Assembly (NCBI GenBank): GCA_003254925.1 | Contig: QANZ01047447.1 | Coordinates: 46,568-110,567 of the forward strand | Length of the DNA stretch: 64,000 bases | Origin: Chamaecrista fasciculata | Taxonomy: Eukaryota > Streptophyta > Magnoliopsida > Fabales > Fabaceae | Direction of reading: 5' to 3' | Shown here: positions 1 through 12,074 of the stretch, piece by piece | How positions within the stretch are numbered: position 1 is the stretch's first letter | Layout of the letters: the number at the start of each line of letters is the position of its first letter | Notes under the pieces: generated by a model | Databases searched by the model: none | Told to the model about the DNA's origin: nothing | Seen by the model: the letters and a program-made list of their open reading frames with translations, nothing else | Program-made: the position numbers and the translations under genes

Positions 1-115
1 TGTTATCATAGTAAACATGCTAATAATATGATAACCATTAATTTATCTCCATAAATTAATTGATATGTTCACAACATATCTATAAAATGATTGGCCCTAG
101 GGCACAATCTCCAAC
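1..115 (-). mobile_element. Inverted 5' tip of a family-M LTR
   Basis: These bases are the reverse complement of the first ~115 bases of the complete LTR that starts at 61441. They end in CTCCAACA, the complement of its TGTTGGAG tip. Directly afterwards the sequence switches to the plus orientation of the same LTR, roughly 250 bases further in. This is an inverted, rearranged LTR end. The window edge hides the rest. Confidence 0.8.
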
Positions 116-2365
116 AATTACAAATTGCTGGACTGACCCAAAGAGATCTGCATGGGTTTTAGTCATTAGCTGGTCTCTCTTGTACATCTGTCACGATGCC
201 CTTAGACCTGAGGTCTTGATTATTCCGGCGTTGCAGTTGTCAAACTTTGGCTTAGTCTAACGTTACTCTTAACAGGGTAGCCATAAGGGCTGAGTACGGG
301 TTTGGTTGATTGCCGTGCTGAGGAATGTGGTTGACCTAGATGGAATTTTGTCCCTCATGAAGATGGGAGATATTTAACTGGGCCCCTCGATGAGTCTGTC
401 TAAGGAATGTGTGGCCACACTAGTAATTGGGACTTACTCAGGGAATCGAGAAAGTTGAGGTTTGGATTTTGGATGACTTTCCCATGCCTAATCCATGACC
501 AAAATATCGTAGGACAAAAAGGGATCTAGACAAGGTGGTACTAAGGTTAAGTCGTTTTGGGGTTAGACGATAACTCACGTGTTTTGGGTAGTCGTGATGG
601 CTTGCTAGAGCCCGCTCTCGACTTGTGAGTCATGGAGATGACTTACTGCCAACTTCACGTGGGGCCTGCTGGGTCACACACAGGCAGGAACTAGATGCCA
701 AGCTGGGACACGAATTAAGACTAATCCGTGGGTCACATTAGTGACACCGTTTAAGACATAATTGATTGTGTTGGGACATGAAGTCTTGTCTTAAATAAAT
801 ATCTACAGATATAATATTTAGATTTGTGAGACAAATTTAAATATATATGATAATTGTTAAATAGATAATTGGATTAGTCTATTTACAATTATATTCCTAT
901 TTATAATATTAGGGAAATATAAATTGGATAATGTTCCTAAGAGTTAGGAAATTAGTGATTTATTAATTCACTAATATTGGGAAAGATAGGAGGAGGTTGG
1001 CGCCTCATGATATACAAGGGAATTTAATTAATAAAAATGTTTTATTAATTAAAATCATAGCTTGAAATTTGAAATTCAAAAGATTTGATCTAGATTTCAA
1101 ATGATTGAATTAAATATATTAAGGTAATATTTTAATTCAATAACTATAGGGAAAGTCGAATTCTAGGTCCAATTGGATTAAAGATATTAGTGTAATATTT
1201 TAACTCAATAAACTGGAATTCAAGATTCAAAAAGATTGACTTAAAGATATTAAGGTAATTCTTTAAATCAATATTGTTGGAAAATAACAAATTAGTTATA
1301 ACATCCTAAGAGTTAGGTTAGTTATTTTAATTTATTAAATTCCAACAAAAGTTGGCATGGGGATGGCGCATGGGCTTGGAAGATCTTGGAAGATTTGATC
1401 TTCCAAATTGATTCTCCAAGATTGCATTTTGAATCCAAATTTAAATATTATGGTAATATTTTAAATTGGAATTCAAGTCACATAATTGTGATATAGAGAT
1501 ATCATAGTTTTATGATTTGATGATTATATATTTTAGGGATTCCCTAATTATAATTATCAAAGTCCATAAACCCTATAAAAGGAAGCCTAAGTCGACTAAG
1601 AAGGAGAGAGAGCCTCATGCACACTTAGAAAAATCGACTTTAGCCTAGTTCTTCTCAAGAGAGAAAAATTCGATTTTTGCTCTAGGTGAGGAGAGAGAAA
1701 ATCGCAACCCTGGTTTCTAGAGAGAGAAAGTGGCACACAACTCTAAAGAGTTTAGTTTTGTGTGACAAGGTTGTGTGGGATCAAGAATTGGATTCTTGAT
1801 CAAGGCGCCATATAGTTCTTGGAGAATTCAAGAAGAGTTCTTGAATTAAAGAACACCGTAGATAAAGGTCACGGATTCACTTGGAGAAGTGAAGGAGGCT
1901 AGCACCTAGGCATCTCCAAAACTGTTCGTGTGGATCACCGGCGGAGGAAGGACGCATCACGTGGACTTCTAGGACGCGCCCCGTACAACCAAACCGATTG
2001 AAACTCATGAGGTAACGTTGACATGATAGGCAAGAGAAAATAATAATAGATATGACATATATTATGAATAAAAATTGTAATTTTTAATTTTTTCATTAAA
2101 AATTATGAATATTCAATTATTTATATATATAAATATATGCCGTGTCGTGTCGCGTAATTTTGAGAGTTTGACGTGTCGCTGTGTCCGTGTCCGTGTCATG
2201 TCCCGTGTCCGTGTCAGTGTCCATGCTTCATAGCCACTATCTAAAAGTTTTAAATTCAGCTAGCGGATCCGTTCGGGAATTCTAGGCCCTGCGCGATTTA
2301 TGTTTAAAGTTTTAATTTTATGTTTTTTGCTTCCGCTGCGTTCAGGCGCCCCTGAATTCCCAACA
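116..2365 (+). mobile_element. Family-M LTR, 5'-truncated, 3' end intact
   Basis: This is colinear with the complete LTR at 61441-63502 and ends in CCCAACA at 2365. A TATA-type box (CCCTATAAAAGG) lies near 1573. No Met-tRNA primer site follows; Athila-type gag sequence on the minus strand resumes at once. It is therefore a 3' or solo LTR inserted in an Athila-type gag. The extra length compared with other copies is partly a MITE inserted near 2015-2233. Confidence 0.8.
2015..2233. mobile_element. Deleted hAT-type MITE inside the LTR
   Basis: The right part matches the MITE at 24796-25126, including the AT-rich core, the GTGTCGTGTC-rich arm and the terminal CATGCTTCATAG. The left terminal repeat is missing. 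Other copies of the host LTR lack this block at the same point (compare 63380-63390), so it is an insertion that later lost its left end. Confidence 0.65.
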
Positions 2366-2662
2366 GCTTGGCCCTAGGGGTTTCATGGTTCGGCAGTGAA
2401 GATACAAGTTATTCAAATGAGTAAAAGGACTGTCACGGGCCAATCCATGGAACTTAGGTAATCCATTGAAAAGTCCCTTGATCTCAAAGTCCATTTGGAT
2501 TTGAGGGAACACGTTTCTTCGAACCTCATACTGTTCGTTAGATTGTGATGCTTCTCTTATAGATCTTCTCGGTCTAGGTTGTCCATTATTTAGACCGTGA
2601 TTTTGGCGAACTTCTTCGCGTTCTTAATTATCTAACCTACGGTTATTGCTTGAATTTTCCAT
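2366..2662 (-). pseudogene. Athila-type gag N-terminus, broken
   Basis: Read on the minus strand, this matches the start of the gag ORF at 57679, from the initiator ATG (complement at 2660-2662) for about 95 codons. It is then cut by the family-M LTR ending at 2365. An in-frame TAA lies in the Asp-rich start (around 2622-2627), so this copy was already non-functional. The remainder of the gag would lie left of the window. Confidence 0.75.
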
Positions 2663-3001
2663 ATCTAAATTTTCTTACTTTTTCTAAGGGATCTAAGTGT
2701 TTTATCTAAATCCAAGTCTAGGGGAACTATAGGTTCTAAAGGTCTCCTAGGCATATACTAGAAAAGATAATAATAAATAATAAAAATGACGAAAATTTAA
2801 ATGAAGTTAAAATTAAACTAGACACAACAAATTAAACAAATAATAAAAGACTCAAAAAAAAAAACAAAAACAAGACTTAAAAATAAAGACTCAAAAATCA
2901 AAACAAGACTCGACTAAAAAACAAATAAAATAAAGACTCAAAAAAAAAAGAAAAAAAACTCAAAAACTACTCACAATTTTCTTAGGAACTCAAGAACGAG
3001 T
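2663..3001 (-). other. Athila-type 5' leader, A-rich
   Basis: This is the untranslated leader between the primer site and gag of the minus-strand Athila-type element. On the plus strand it is a run of CTCAAAAA-type A-rich repeats. The leader of the plus-strand copy (57514-57678) is similar but shorter. No coding potential is seen. Confidence 0.65.
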
Positions 3002-3019
3002 TCCCCGGCAACGACGCCA
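3002..3019 (-). other. Primer-binding site, tRNA-Asp type
   Basis: The minus strand reads TGGCGtCGTTGCCGGGGA. This is one mismatch from the complement of the plant tRNA-Asp 3' end, the primer typical of Athila-type Ty3 elements. It lies 5 nt inside the LTR end at 3025. Confidence 0.85.
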
Positions 3020-3024
3020 AAACT

Positions 3025-4482
3025 TGACCGGACACCTGTCGTAAGGTGTCAAACGGATCAAATTTAATTATACTCTAGCCTTGCAAGTATAACTATATTT
3101 ATTAAAATATAGTATAGATGCTAATCCCAAGGTCGAACTCTCGCGAAACTCAATGTGATGAGGCTAAGAGAATTGTGACGAAGGTTGTAACTTCTGTAAT
3201 TGAAGGTTGTCACGATTTAATAAGATTCTTATGAGTCAAAACAATACTTGGGAGAAAACCCTAGAGATAGACTGTCATAGTTCGTTCATTATAAAGATTA
3301 GATAAAGAATATGCATTTACTTTTCCAAGCTAGACCATGTATTTAAACCATAAACACAATCAATCAAACAATGGAGAGGGTACAAGATTAGATTAGGTAA
3401 CCCATCCAAAATTGGTTTCATGAGCTATATGCCAAAGCTCGTCGGGACAATCTATATTATTGTCACATCGGAACAATAAACAAACATATATATCAATTAA
3501 TACTTCTAATCATGCAAATAAGATATTGTAAACAACTCTTTAGAACCCTAAAGAGCTAGCTCATTAATCATGAGAGAGACAAACTCCATGAATGTCAAGG
3601 TCTCATTACTTTAACAAAATATGATCTACGACTTATATATAAAATCTTCAACAAATATATTTGAAAGAGTTGATCATACCTCATAAACGCAACATCAACA
3701 TCTGAACTTTATAATGAATCATGACGAACTCAAGTCACATCCTTGAGGCATTCCTCAAGTATCTACCTATTTAGTTACTCATGCTCTAGGTAGAGAACCA
3801 TTCTAATCTAAAGAGAATTGGAGTAAACTAGTCTGCTAATCTGGTTTTCGATGCTTTGAGCGTGGAATGACGACCTCTATTTATAGTGTTGAGTAGTGTG
3901 CTTGGTCCGCAAGTCAAGGGAAGAAAATCACCTCTGGGCCGTGGGTTGCGCCAGCGGCACAATACGAAGGCGCAGCGAAATATCTGCGATATTTTGATTA
4001 TATCTTCGTATCTTGAAACGTAGTCGTGCAAAACATACTCTCCTGCTTCAGATTATTTTGCGCCGCAAGATTTCCAATTTGGGCCGTTGGCTCAAAGAGA
4101 CGGCGCAACCACAAACTGCGCTGAAGCTTATCTGCTAACGTCATATTCCTAGAATATTCGTGAGTCGTGGGATTTACCGAATCTGGGCTGGCGGCCCACG
4201 TGGTGGCGCAAAGATTTCTTGTGCTCAACGTGATCTTCTAGAATATTCTGATATTTCCCTCTTGGTTTGGCCCTGTTTGGATATTTGAAACACTGAATAA
4301 ACCATTAAGTAGCACATATTTATAAAGTACAATAAATAAGCACTAATTAACATATTTTATCCACTTTATTCCACCATACCTTGGTGCTGCCCTTAACATA
4401 TTAATTGGTCTAATTCCAATATATTATTATTATAAACATACTAAAAGAAGGCCAAATAACTTGTTCACTTTTGGGCTGATCA
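3025..4482 (-). mobile_element. Athila-type 5' LTR (minus strand)
   Basis: This 1,458-bp LTR runs from TGACC (minus-strand end ...GGTCA) to TGATCA and matches the LTRs at 31675-33109, 51684-53134 and 56029-57490. It contains the family's TATA box, seen as CTATTTATAG on the plus strand near 3877. The internal region extends to lower coordinates. Its 3' partner is not in the window. Confidence 0.88.
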
Positions 4483-4494
4483 AAATACTAAACC

Positions 4495-5150
4495 AATCTA
4501 AACCTATTGCTAATTGTATCTTGAATCAAACCTTCATCTAAGAACAACTACCAAATAAACATAACTAAATAATAAACACTTCCTGAACTATGAAGAACGA
4601 TGAACTTCGGCCTCCTTCATGATATTCCACTGGGAAGCAAGGATGTTTAGCCTCTCATCATGGAGAAATAACCAAAACCTTGATTAGATCCATATGGAGA
4701 CTTCTTGATGCTTCTGTCGAGTGATTGTGTGCTTGCTGCGTGTTTTCTGCGTTTTTTAGTGTGTTTCCGTGTGCTCTGAGGGTGGAAGGACGAGCTCTAT
4801 TTATAGACATGAAAATGAGCTTGGGCCGTCACTTGTGCCGGCAGCACAAGCTAGCGGCACATCGAGATTCGCAGAATATTCCAACGGCATCTTGATATCT
4901 TGAATCATGGTCGTCCAAATCGTACCCTACACCGTGTCTTTGCGTGTGCCATGGGAATTCCTGGTGTCACAGGAACAGCACAACCTATTTTTACGCTAAA
5001 GCTTATCTGCTGACGTCATGCTGACTCAGAGGCGTGTGTCATCACTTGTGCCGGCGGCACACGTTGCGGCACAACAAGATCTTCTGCTGTGATCGTTCTT
5101 ATCTTCAAATATTCTTTATTCCTTTATTATATTTATGGTTTTTGGCTGAA
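4495..5150 (-). mobile_element. Diverged Athila-related LTR fragment
   Basis: The order of sub-motifs resembles the adjacent LTR: a TATA box (TCTATAAATAGAGC on the minus strand near 4796), GTGCCG-rich blocks, a TGACGTCA core near 5013, and AAGCTTATCTGCTGACGTCA. Overall similarity is much lower. It is probably an LTR of a sister subfamily. I cannot define its ends, and no primer site is seen. Confidence 0.55.
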
Positions 5151-6480
5151 ACACTTAACAAACAATTATGCAAACCTTATAAAATACTTTGTTAATAATA
5201 GATGCATAAAATAGTTGTTAAATTGTGGTTTTTATGCTTAACTTAATGCACCACCTATGGTATCAATATCAAGTCATATCATGGCTAATTAGCTATAAAA
5301 ATATAATAATAATAATAAGATATGACCAAAAATATATGTTCATTTTAGGTCAGATCAATAATCAATTTTCATTATTTACATTCTTAGCAAACAAATTTAT
5401 GAGATTAGTGATCTTAATTAATCATTATACATTCATTAATTTTAATCTTTATACATTCATTTGTGTCATTTGGTGTTGTCTCCATGTAGTAGTTATTCTT
5501 GCTTCTCCATGTGATATTCAAATCAATGACATTTGTTTGTTTTAAGTTGATATTAATTACTCCTTATTTCAAAATAAAACAATAAAGATCTTGTGAATAA
5601 CAAAAACGCTGACCTGTGAGCTTAATTTGGAGAAGGGTAAGAGGATCAACTTTATCATGATCTTAAACTCATGGGTGATGAACTTCTGTTTTAGGATTAT
5701 TGTTGATGTATGAGATAATGGGTGTGACTTTTTACTAATTTATTTTATGTATGAGACAATGATCTCCTTCTTATTTTTTTGTTTTCAACTTGGTGGATTA
5801 TCTCTTATACTTTTAAAGAATATTCTTGATAATGTTCCACTTTCCACTTATTCTTCTTCTTTTACATCCGACGACATCCACTGCATTGTTCCCCTACACC
5901 AAGAGCTAAATATCAAGACGATCAAGCTCACATTCTATAGGCATCGCTTCCTGACGTGGTTCGTATTCTCTCTTCCATCTCTCTTGTTTTTCTTACCATC
6001 ACTTTCCTCTTTCTTTTCTCTATTCAAATTCCAAACTATTTTTTCACTCTGTACAACAATCTAAGTGGAAGTTTCTTCGTTTTGCCATTAACTTTGTCTC
6101 TAATGTTGTTTGTTTCTTTCTTTATGCCTCTAGCCAAATTATGAAGCTTCATTTATTACTTTATGAGAAGAAAAGATCCTTTTAAGTGAATTTAATGAAC
6201 CATATGAATTTGGATGATAAAGATACTAAGAAAAATTTACCAACCACCTTCTATCAATCTTGTTGTTCCGACTCATTGCAACTTGCAAGTGATTGCTCAT
6301 TGTATTAATGTATCTTTTTGTCATGTCTTGCTTAACTTTCATGGTTGTTTTCATCAGCTCATATTTTTTGAGAATGTGTTTGAAAATGGTTCAGAATGTG
6401 CATATTACTACACTTTTTAAAAAATGATATCTTGATTATAACATCATATCTCTTTTGGAGTGGGACTTGCTTCTATGTTC
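5151..6480. other. AT-rich intergenic, nothing recognised
   Basis: Open frames of up to 106 codons occur (for example 5225-5545 and 5747-6064). They are AT-rich, hydrophobic by composition and match no family I recognise. They lack codon bias and any promoter context. I treat them as chance. Confidence 0.5.
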
Positions 6481-6651
6481 AATGATTGGACCCTTTATTT
6501 ACAATTGGTTATTGAATAAGGTAAAATGTTAATGTATGATATAGCTTAGCTGTGATATATTAATTAAGTGTTTATAGTATTGAATTATAAAGAATATTTT
6601 GTAGGTTGAATGAATAATAAGGAACAAAACAAAATTCAAAACCGGTAATGA

Positions 6652-6838
6652 AAAAAAAATATACATGTTGGTCCCTCCTCCAATATATATATGAGTAATA
6701 TTTTTGGTAGTGCAACAACTGAAAAACAAATTTCAAAAATATATATAATTCAAATATACATTTTGGTCGTTTCGCTAGTATATATATGAGTAATATTTTT
6801 TGTAGTATAAAAATTAAAAAACAATAATCTTTCAAATA
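6652..6838. repeat. Two diverged ~90-bp tandem copies
   Basis: The block ATACATGTTGGTCC...AGTAATATTTTTGGTAG recurs as ATACATTTTGGTCG...AGTAATATTTTTTGTAG. Both copies carry the TATATATATGAGTAATATTTTT core, followed by A-rich sequence ending in TTTCAAA. Confidence 0.7.
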
Positions 6839-7286
6839 TTTTTTTTCAAATAATTATCCTTTTTTTTATGTACCGTACACTGTTGAAATTATTTATCAAA
6901 TTCTGCATAATAATTTGTTTGTTAAAGATAAATTATTTGGTCCATAAATTTTTTAAGATTATTCTATTTTGGTCCCTAAATTTATTTTTTGGCCATTGAA
7001 ATTGAAAGAGAGACCAAATTATTGATGAATACGCTTTTTTTATGGGTCGAGACATATATTTTCCTTCGTAAGAACTAATTCGTTGGATCGATATAAAATC
7101 GTGGACCAAATAGAAGGTTTTTAAAATTTCTATGTTATTTACATTTTGGTCATTTCATTTCATTACATAATGCATCTCCAACCTTTATTACAAATATTCA
7201 CTTTTAGCACAAATTCCAAGACAATTACATTACCATTTCATTTCATAACCACCACAACCAAAAAGTCAAAATATCATTTTTTTTTT

Positions 7287-8158
7287 GCCAAAGTCCTATT
7301 TTGGTCCCCCAGTTATGCTCCTTGTTCCAAATAGGTCCCCCAGTTATTTTTTGTTCCATATTGGTCCCCCAGTTATGCAAAACTTGAAAAAGTTGGTCCC
7401 TCTAACGTTTTCCATCCATTTTTCCGTTAAAAAAAGAGGAAAAATAAACTTTCATCCCCAAAAGTTTTATTTTCTTATATTAAGGTCCTTTTCTTTTTAT
7501 AATAGGATCAAAACGTAAGAAAAGAAAGTAAATTAAGATTTTAAGTGAATTTACCCAAAAAATTCAAAAACTCTCTCTCTCTCTCTCCCTCTCCCTCCCT
7601 CCTTCGTCTTCTTCTTCCTACTATTCCTTATCGTTTTGTTGCTAACAGAAAAACCAATTTAAGCTTTCAGTTTCCATCTCCTACGTTGTCTTCCATCATC
7701 AGAAATACTTGAGCTGCTTTCTGTGTGTTTTGGATTTGAACCATTCAACCCCCACAATTGTCAAAATCAAAATCCCCAATCTGGGTCAAAAAAAATCTCA
7801 TGAATTGCTTCTGCCTTCTTCCCAAATTCGAAGTCGGAGGAAGCGTGAATGACTTCGAGTTCTCCAGCTCCGCCGTCTCCCCCCGCAAATCCGTCTCCTC
7901 CGCCGACGCCGACGACCTCTTCTACAACGATACTGCACAACTCAAAGACGCTGGGTTCGTGACAGAGATCGACACGGCTATGACGAGCAGGGTTCGTCGC
8001 CGGCGTTCATCAATGGAGGACGGAGGGTGGTGGCTCGCGGCGGAGATCTGGGCAGATCTGAAAAGCGTTGTTTTTTCTGGATTTCGCGAGCTAATATCGT
8101 CGTGTGCGATGGTCTGATCAGAAGTTCGCGTGTGTCGTTTTAATGCGATCTTTGCAAA

Positions 8159-8204
<46 letters not shown>

Positions 8205-8509
8205 TGGACGAGAAGAGAGGGAGATTTTTTAAATTTTTTGGGTAAATTCACTTAAAATCTTAATTTACTTTCTTTTCTTACGTTTTGATCCTATTATAAA
8301 AAGAAAAGGACCTTAATATAAGAAAATAAAACTTTTGGGGATGAAAGTTTATTTTTCCTCTTTTCTTAACGGAAAAATGGATGGAAAACGTTAGAGGGAC
8401 CAACTTTTTCAAGTTTTGCATAACTGGGGGACCAATATGGAACAAAAAATAACTGGGGGACCTATTTGGAACAAGGAGCATAACTGGGGGACCAAAATAG
8501 GACTTTGGC
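7287..8509. mobile_element. MULE-like element with ~285-bp inverted repeats
   Basis: The left arm (7287-~7570) begins GCCAAAGTCCTATTTTGG. The right arm (~8226-8509) is its close reverse complement, ending CCAAAATAGGACTTTGGC. Both arms hold three CCCCCAGTTAT-type units. The centre is GC-rich and looks like the 5' end of a plant gene, unlike the AT-rich arms and flanks. Runs of 9-10 T on both sides could be the 9-bp duplication expected for Mutator-like elements but are not diagnostic. Long arms around a gene fragment are the pattern called Pack-MULE. No transposase is present. Confidence 0.75.
7800..8117 (+). pseudogene. Captured gene fragment inside the MULE
   Basis: A 105-codon frame starts at an ATG and begins MNCFCLLPKFEVGGS, followed by a Ser/Pro/Asp-rich stretch (SSSAVSPRKS, ADADDLFYND). 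It is preceded by a CT-rich leader and stretches resembling a 5' UTR (7570-7799). GC content is much higher than the surroundings, with many CCG and GAC codons typical of a gene start. From about codon 60 the composition changes (RVRRRRSSMEDGGWW), which may mark a junction between two captured pieces or a frame change. I do not recognise the parent gene. It is probably a non-functional capture, but the frame is open. A 40-bp GA microsatellite follows at about 8163-8202. Confidence 0.5.
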
Positions 8510-8814
8510 CTTTTTTTTTATTTCTATCTCATTCCATTATCAATTATCAATTCTACCCCTATACAATTTAAAAAAACCCATATAATTATTTCAAACAACC
8601 ACAATCATTACATACACTTTTTCATAATTTCACATCCTATTTTTTTCATTACATCTTAAACTAATCCAAACACCATTTTCATTACATTCTCATTACATAA
8701 TTTTCTCATTACCATTTCATTACATAAAATTATCATTTCATTAGATACTTATAATCCAAACATACCCTTAGTCTCAACTTTGGTGATTGGGAAGGATGCT
8801 TCATAAGGTATTTT

Positions 8815-9060
8815 TTTTTATAGAAAATTTAGTTTTGAAAGATCACTCACAATTTTATTCTTGAAATATTAAAATACTTATTTAGTTTTTGAAAGATCAA
8901 AACGGTATGTTATTTAGTTTTTAAAAAATTAAAACGATATATTATTTAGTCTATAAAAATGACTAATAAAAATATTGTTTTTATTTTTCATAAATTAAAT
9001 TGTGCATTTCAATCTTTCAGGAAGCGAATTATTAGCTCAATAATTTTTTAAGGATTGATA
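8815..9060. mobile_element. Small MITE-like repeat
   Basis: A block of TTGAAAGATCA...CTTGAAATATTAAAATAC...TTAGTCTATAAAAATGAC units ends in an inverted counterpart (CAATCTTTCAGGAAGC...). The same order occurs in GH3 intron 2 (19977-20182), intron 1 and 30172-30605, so this is a repeated non-autonomous family. Its ends here are not sharp. Confidence 0.5.
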
Positions 9061-9891
9061 GTTTACTCTTAACATATTTCAATCTTTTGTATGCCAAACA
9101 ATCCATGACTCGACTTCTACTCATCACATTTTAACCACATCTTAACATGTGGTATAGTGCAATGTATATAGATCCAGATATTTACATGGAAGAAGAAATC
9201 ATCTTAAAATCCTCTGTTTTCGTCCTTTGGTTCTTGTTTTAAGCAACACAGCATCCTACGGTACTCTTGTTGTCTATCCAGCTTAATCACTTTAACAAAC
9301 TTCACCGACTTGTATAACAACAATTCCTTTTGTCTCATTCTTCCCTCTTTTATTCCTTTCTCACTCTTACATACATGTATGACTTCAAAGTCATCTTGCA
9401 ACTTGCTCACTCATTTAGTACTCAACTTGTCTATATGGATTCTCTTCTATCTCTAAACGCCAATGCATATCCATCGACTTTTTGTGTACATTTCTGGAAA
9501 GAGTTAATTGTAAGAAGAAAGATAAAAGAGTAAACGAAATATGATTATTGAAAAAGCTTGGTTTTAATTAAGAAATATTCTATTTTATATATGTATTGGA
9601 AACCAATCTTTTTTATGGTTAGATTATAGTAAAACTGTTAAAGTGATAAATGTTCTTCTTACTGAACTATCTTGTGTTCAAACAAAAATTAGTTGTTGTC
9701 TAGACCTAAGAGCACTGGACCGACAAGATTGCTGCCAGTAACAGAAATTGGATGAAGAGAGCAAACTTTGTTTCTCTTCATCACTGTAGAGTAAGCAAGA
9801 AGGCTAAAGTAACACATAATATATATATATATATGAGTCAGCAAAAAATAAAAGGCTGAACAGCACTGGAAAAAAAATAGATAAAGAAAAG
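9061..9891. other. Intergenic, nothing recognised
   Basis: AT-rich sequence with short chance frames on both strands (9204-9410, 9330-9533) and a TA microsatellite near 9820. No gene or repeat structure could be supported. Confidence 0.4.
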
Positions 9892-10331
9892 AGAAAACTT
9901 ACTATTTGGTCGCTGAATTTACATTGAGTCAACTAATCAGTCTTTAAATAATCAAAATACATGGTTTGGTGCTTAAAATATTTTAATTATCAACTATTTG
10001 GTCCCTAGTGATGATTTGGTCCCTAAATTTAAACTAATTTGTATTAAATTAATAATATTTGATCCTTTAATCTGAACTAATTTTATACTTTTTGATCTCT
10101 AAATTTTTACTAAATAAATACTATTTGGTTCTTGAATTTGAACTAATTTTATATTGCTTAGCTCTTGAATTTGTACTAAGTTTATACTATTTGATCCCTG
10201 AATTTGGCCTATAGACCAAATCGTTGACAATTACAATAATTCAAGAACTAAGTAGTACTAGTATATTTTGATTATTCAAAATCTGATTAGTTGACTCAAT
10301 ATAAATTCTGAGACCAAAGAGTAGGTTTTCT
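9892..10331. mobile_element. Fold-back element, TTTGGTC family
   Basis: The left arm reads AGAAAACTTACTATTTGGTC and continues with GAGTCAACTAATCAG and AATAATCAAAATA. The right arm is the reverse complement with a few changes (CTGATTAGTTGACTC, GACCAAAGAGTAGGTTTTCT). Arms pair over at least 75 bp. Between them are tandem TATTTGGTCCCTGAATTT units. No coding capacity. Confidence 0.7.
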
Positions 10332-11219
10332 TAAAAAAAAAAAAAGAGAAAGAAGGTTGACATAGCTAGGTTAATTCAAATTCCCAATAATGGAGTGCAA
10401 GAAAGAAGTTTGATCCAACTATAATGGAGCCTAAATTAAAAATGCTGAGAAGGAATTTAGATAACAAAATTTCCGATTCTGCAAATTCTTTGAGATAGTG
10501 GGTTTTTGACAGTTTGGTTGTAGGAATCAGTATTTGACACCAAATGTTATACATTTTTGCATTTATGTCCTTGGTTAGTACATATATATATATATATATA
10601 TATACTGTTTCCAACTGTACATTATCTGTTTGTTTTGCATGAAGAAGTGGAAGACAAGGAATGATAATAGTTGAATTATGAAACCATAGTGCACCATGGT
10701 AAACTTTTAATGTGATCTGCTTTTTTGCTTTTGACTTTTCTAGAATGTGGTACAACCAAAGTACTGATGTAATTTCAAAGTCATATCGCAGCATATAATG
10801 ACGACGATGATCTTGTTGTCGGTGAAAAAGGCTTAATTCCACTATACAAATGGAGAGCTTAACAAAATCTATAATAAACTTTAGTTACTTCATTTTCTTC
10901 AATTTGCCTCTAACAGAACCACTCGACCACGTTGTATTGTGTGCCAACAACATAAAAATCATAGAAGAATTTGGTGCAAATATATTTGATTATAGATATG
11001 GAGTTTTTGGTGTCTCATTTGTGATCCCACCTCTCAACTACATTATACTATAATTACAAACAAGTATTAATTAGCTAATCATATATATTCAACACTTTGT
11101 CAAAAGGACTCCTCAAATATTTTCTCACGTTGAGTACTGTTGTTTAAAATTTAAATTAACTTTAGAATTTTAAAACCTAAAATATACTGGTCAGTCCGAC
11201 AGAATTCAAATAAAAAAAA
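10332..11219. other. Intergenic; long chance ORF
   Basis: A 158-codon minus frame (10366-10842) includes a translated TA microsatellite (a YIYIYIYIY run) and matches no protein family I know. I consider it non-coding. There is nothing else to report in this stretch. Confidence 0.4.
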
Positions 11220-11758
11220 GGTCAAAGTCTCAAATTGATCCCTTATGTATGGGGTAGATTTTAAATTGGTCCCTTATTTTTCATTTGTTTCAGATTGATC
11301 CTATATGTTTCTACGATATTTCAAAATGGTCCCACAAATATTTAATATAGTCATATCTCTTTTATTTTCAAGTTTAAATAAATACAATGAATTCAAAACT
11401 ACAAATTTCTTTTAACGAGTACTTTGAGACCATCAATAAACGAGGTCAAATCGAATCTAAAAAATGGGTAACTCGTTTCATAGTCAAACAAGTAAAATTT
11501 GTCATATCTTACTCATTCAAAGTCCGAATGTGACGAGTTTGTACTTTGTAGCTATGTATTAATTCTCAAAGAGTTCTTTCTCTGCCTAGTTGAGATCGCG
11601 CTAACAAATTAAATGAGATCAAATTGTGTCTCGAAAGTATTTTTGGGACCAATTTGAAACATCATGAAAACATATAAGATCAATTGGAAACAAAGGAAAG
11701 ATAAGGGACCAATTTGAAATCTACCCCATATATAAGTGTCCAATTTGAGACTTCGGCC
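11220..11758. mobile_element. Fold-back element with shared interior
   Basis: The left arm starts GGTCAAAGTCTCAAATTG; the right arm ends CAATTTGAGACTTCGGCC. Paired arms of about 120 bp carry GATTTTAAATTGGTCCCTTA and its complement. The interior (11400-11640) contains CATATCTTACTCATTCAAAGTCCGAATGTGACGAG-type sequence. This recurs in the elements at 24035, 27078 and 43290, so they form one family. A-rich flanks prevent a clear target-site call. Confidence 0.75.
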
Positions 11759-12074
11759 AATAAAAAACGGCCGGCTCATATATATGATAAAATCACTTTA
11801 ACAATTAGCCCGCTTTTATCAGGCCAAAAAAAAATTAGCCCGCTTTGGATCTGACTGAACTAGATCAACCCAGTAACCAATCACAAAATTAAAACACAAA
11901 ACTGTCTGGTTTGTTTATGAAATTAATATTTGTCTTCAAGATGCCTAGGTAAAATGTGAAAATAATTATTACTTGCTTTCATAACAGAAAAGTTTTGAAG
12001 TTTTTTTTTTTGTCAAAAAAAAGTTTCAAAACTTTTCTTATTCTTATTTTGTTTTAAGAAATTTTATTTTTTAG

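Noticed and set aside
2160..2225. GTGTCCGTGTCCGTGTC run considered as a minisatellite
   Set aside because: The same run is an arm of the MITE at 24796-25126, so it is part of that element and not an independent tandem array.
5747..6064. 105-codon hydrophobic ORF that could look like a membrane protein
   Set aside because: Hydrophobicity follows from T-rich DNA (TTT/CTT/TCT codons); no family match or conserved start region.
10366..10842. 158-codon minus-strand ORF
   Set aside because: It runs through a TA microsatellite, has no recognisable domain, no promoter context and AT-driven composition.
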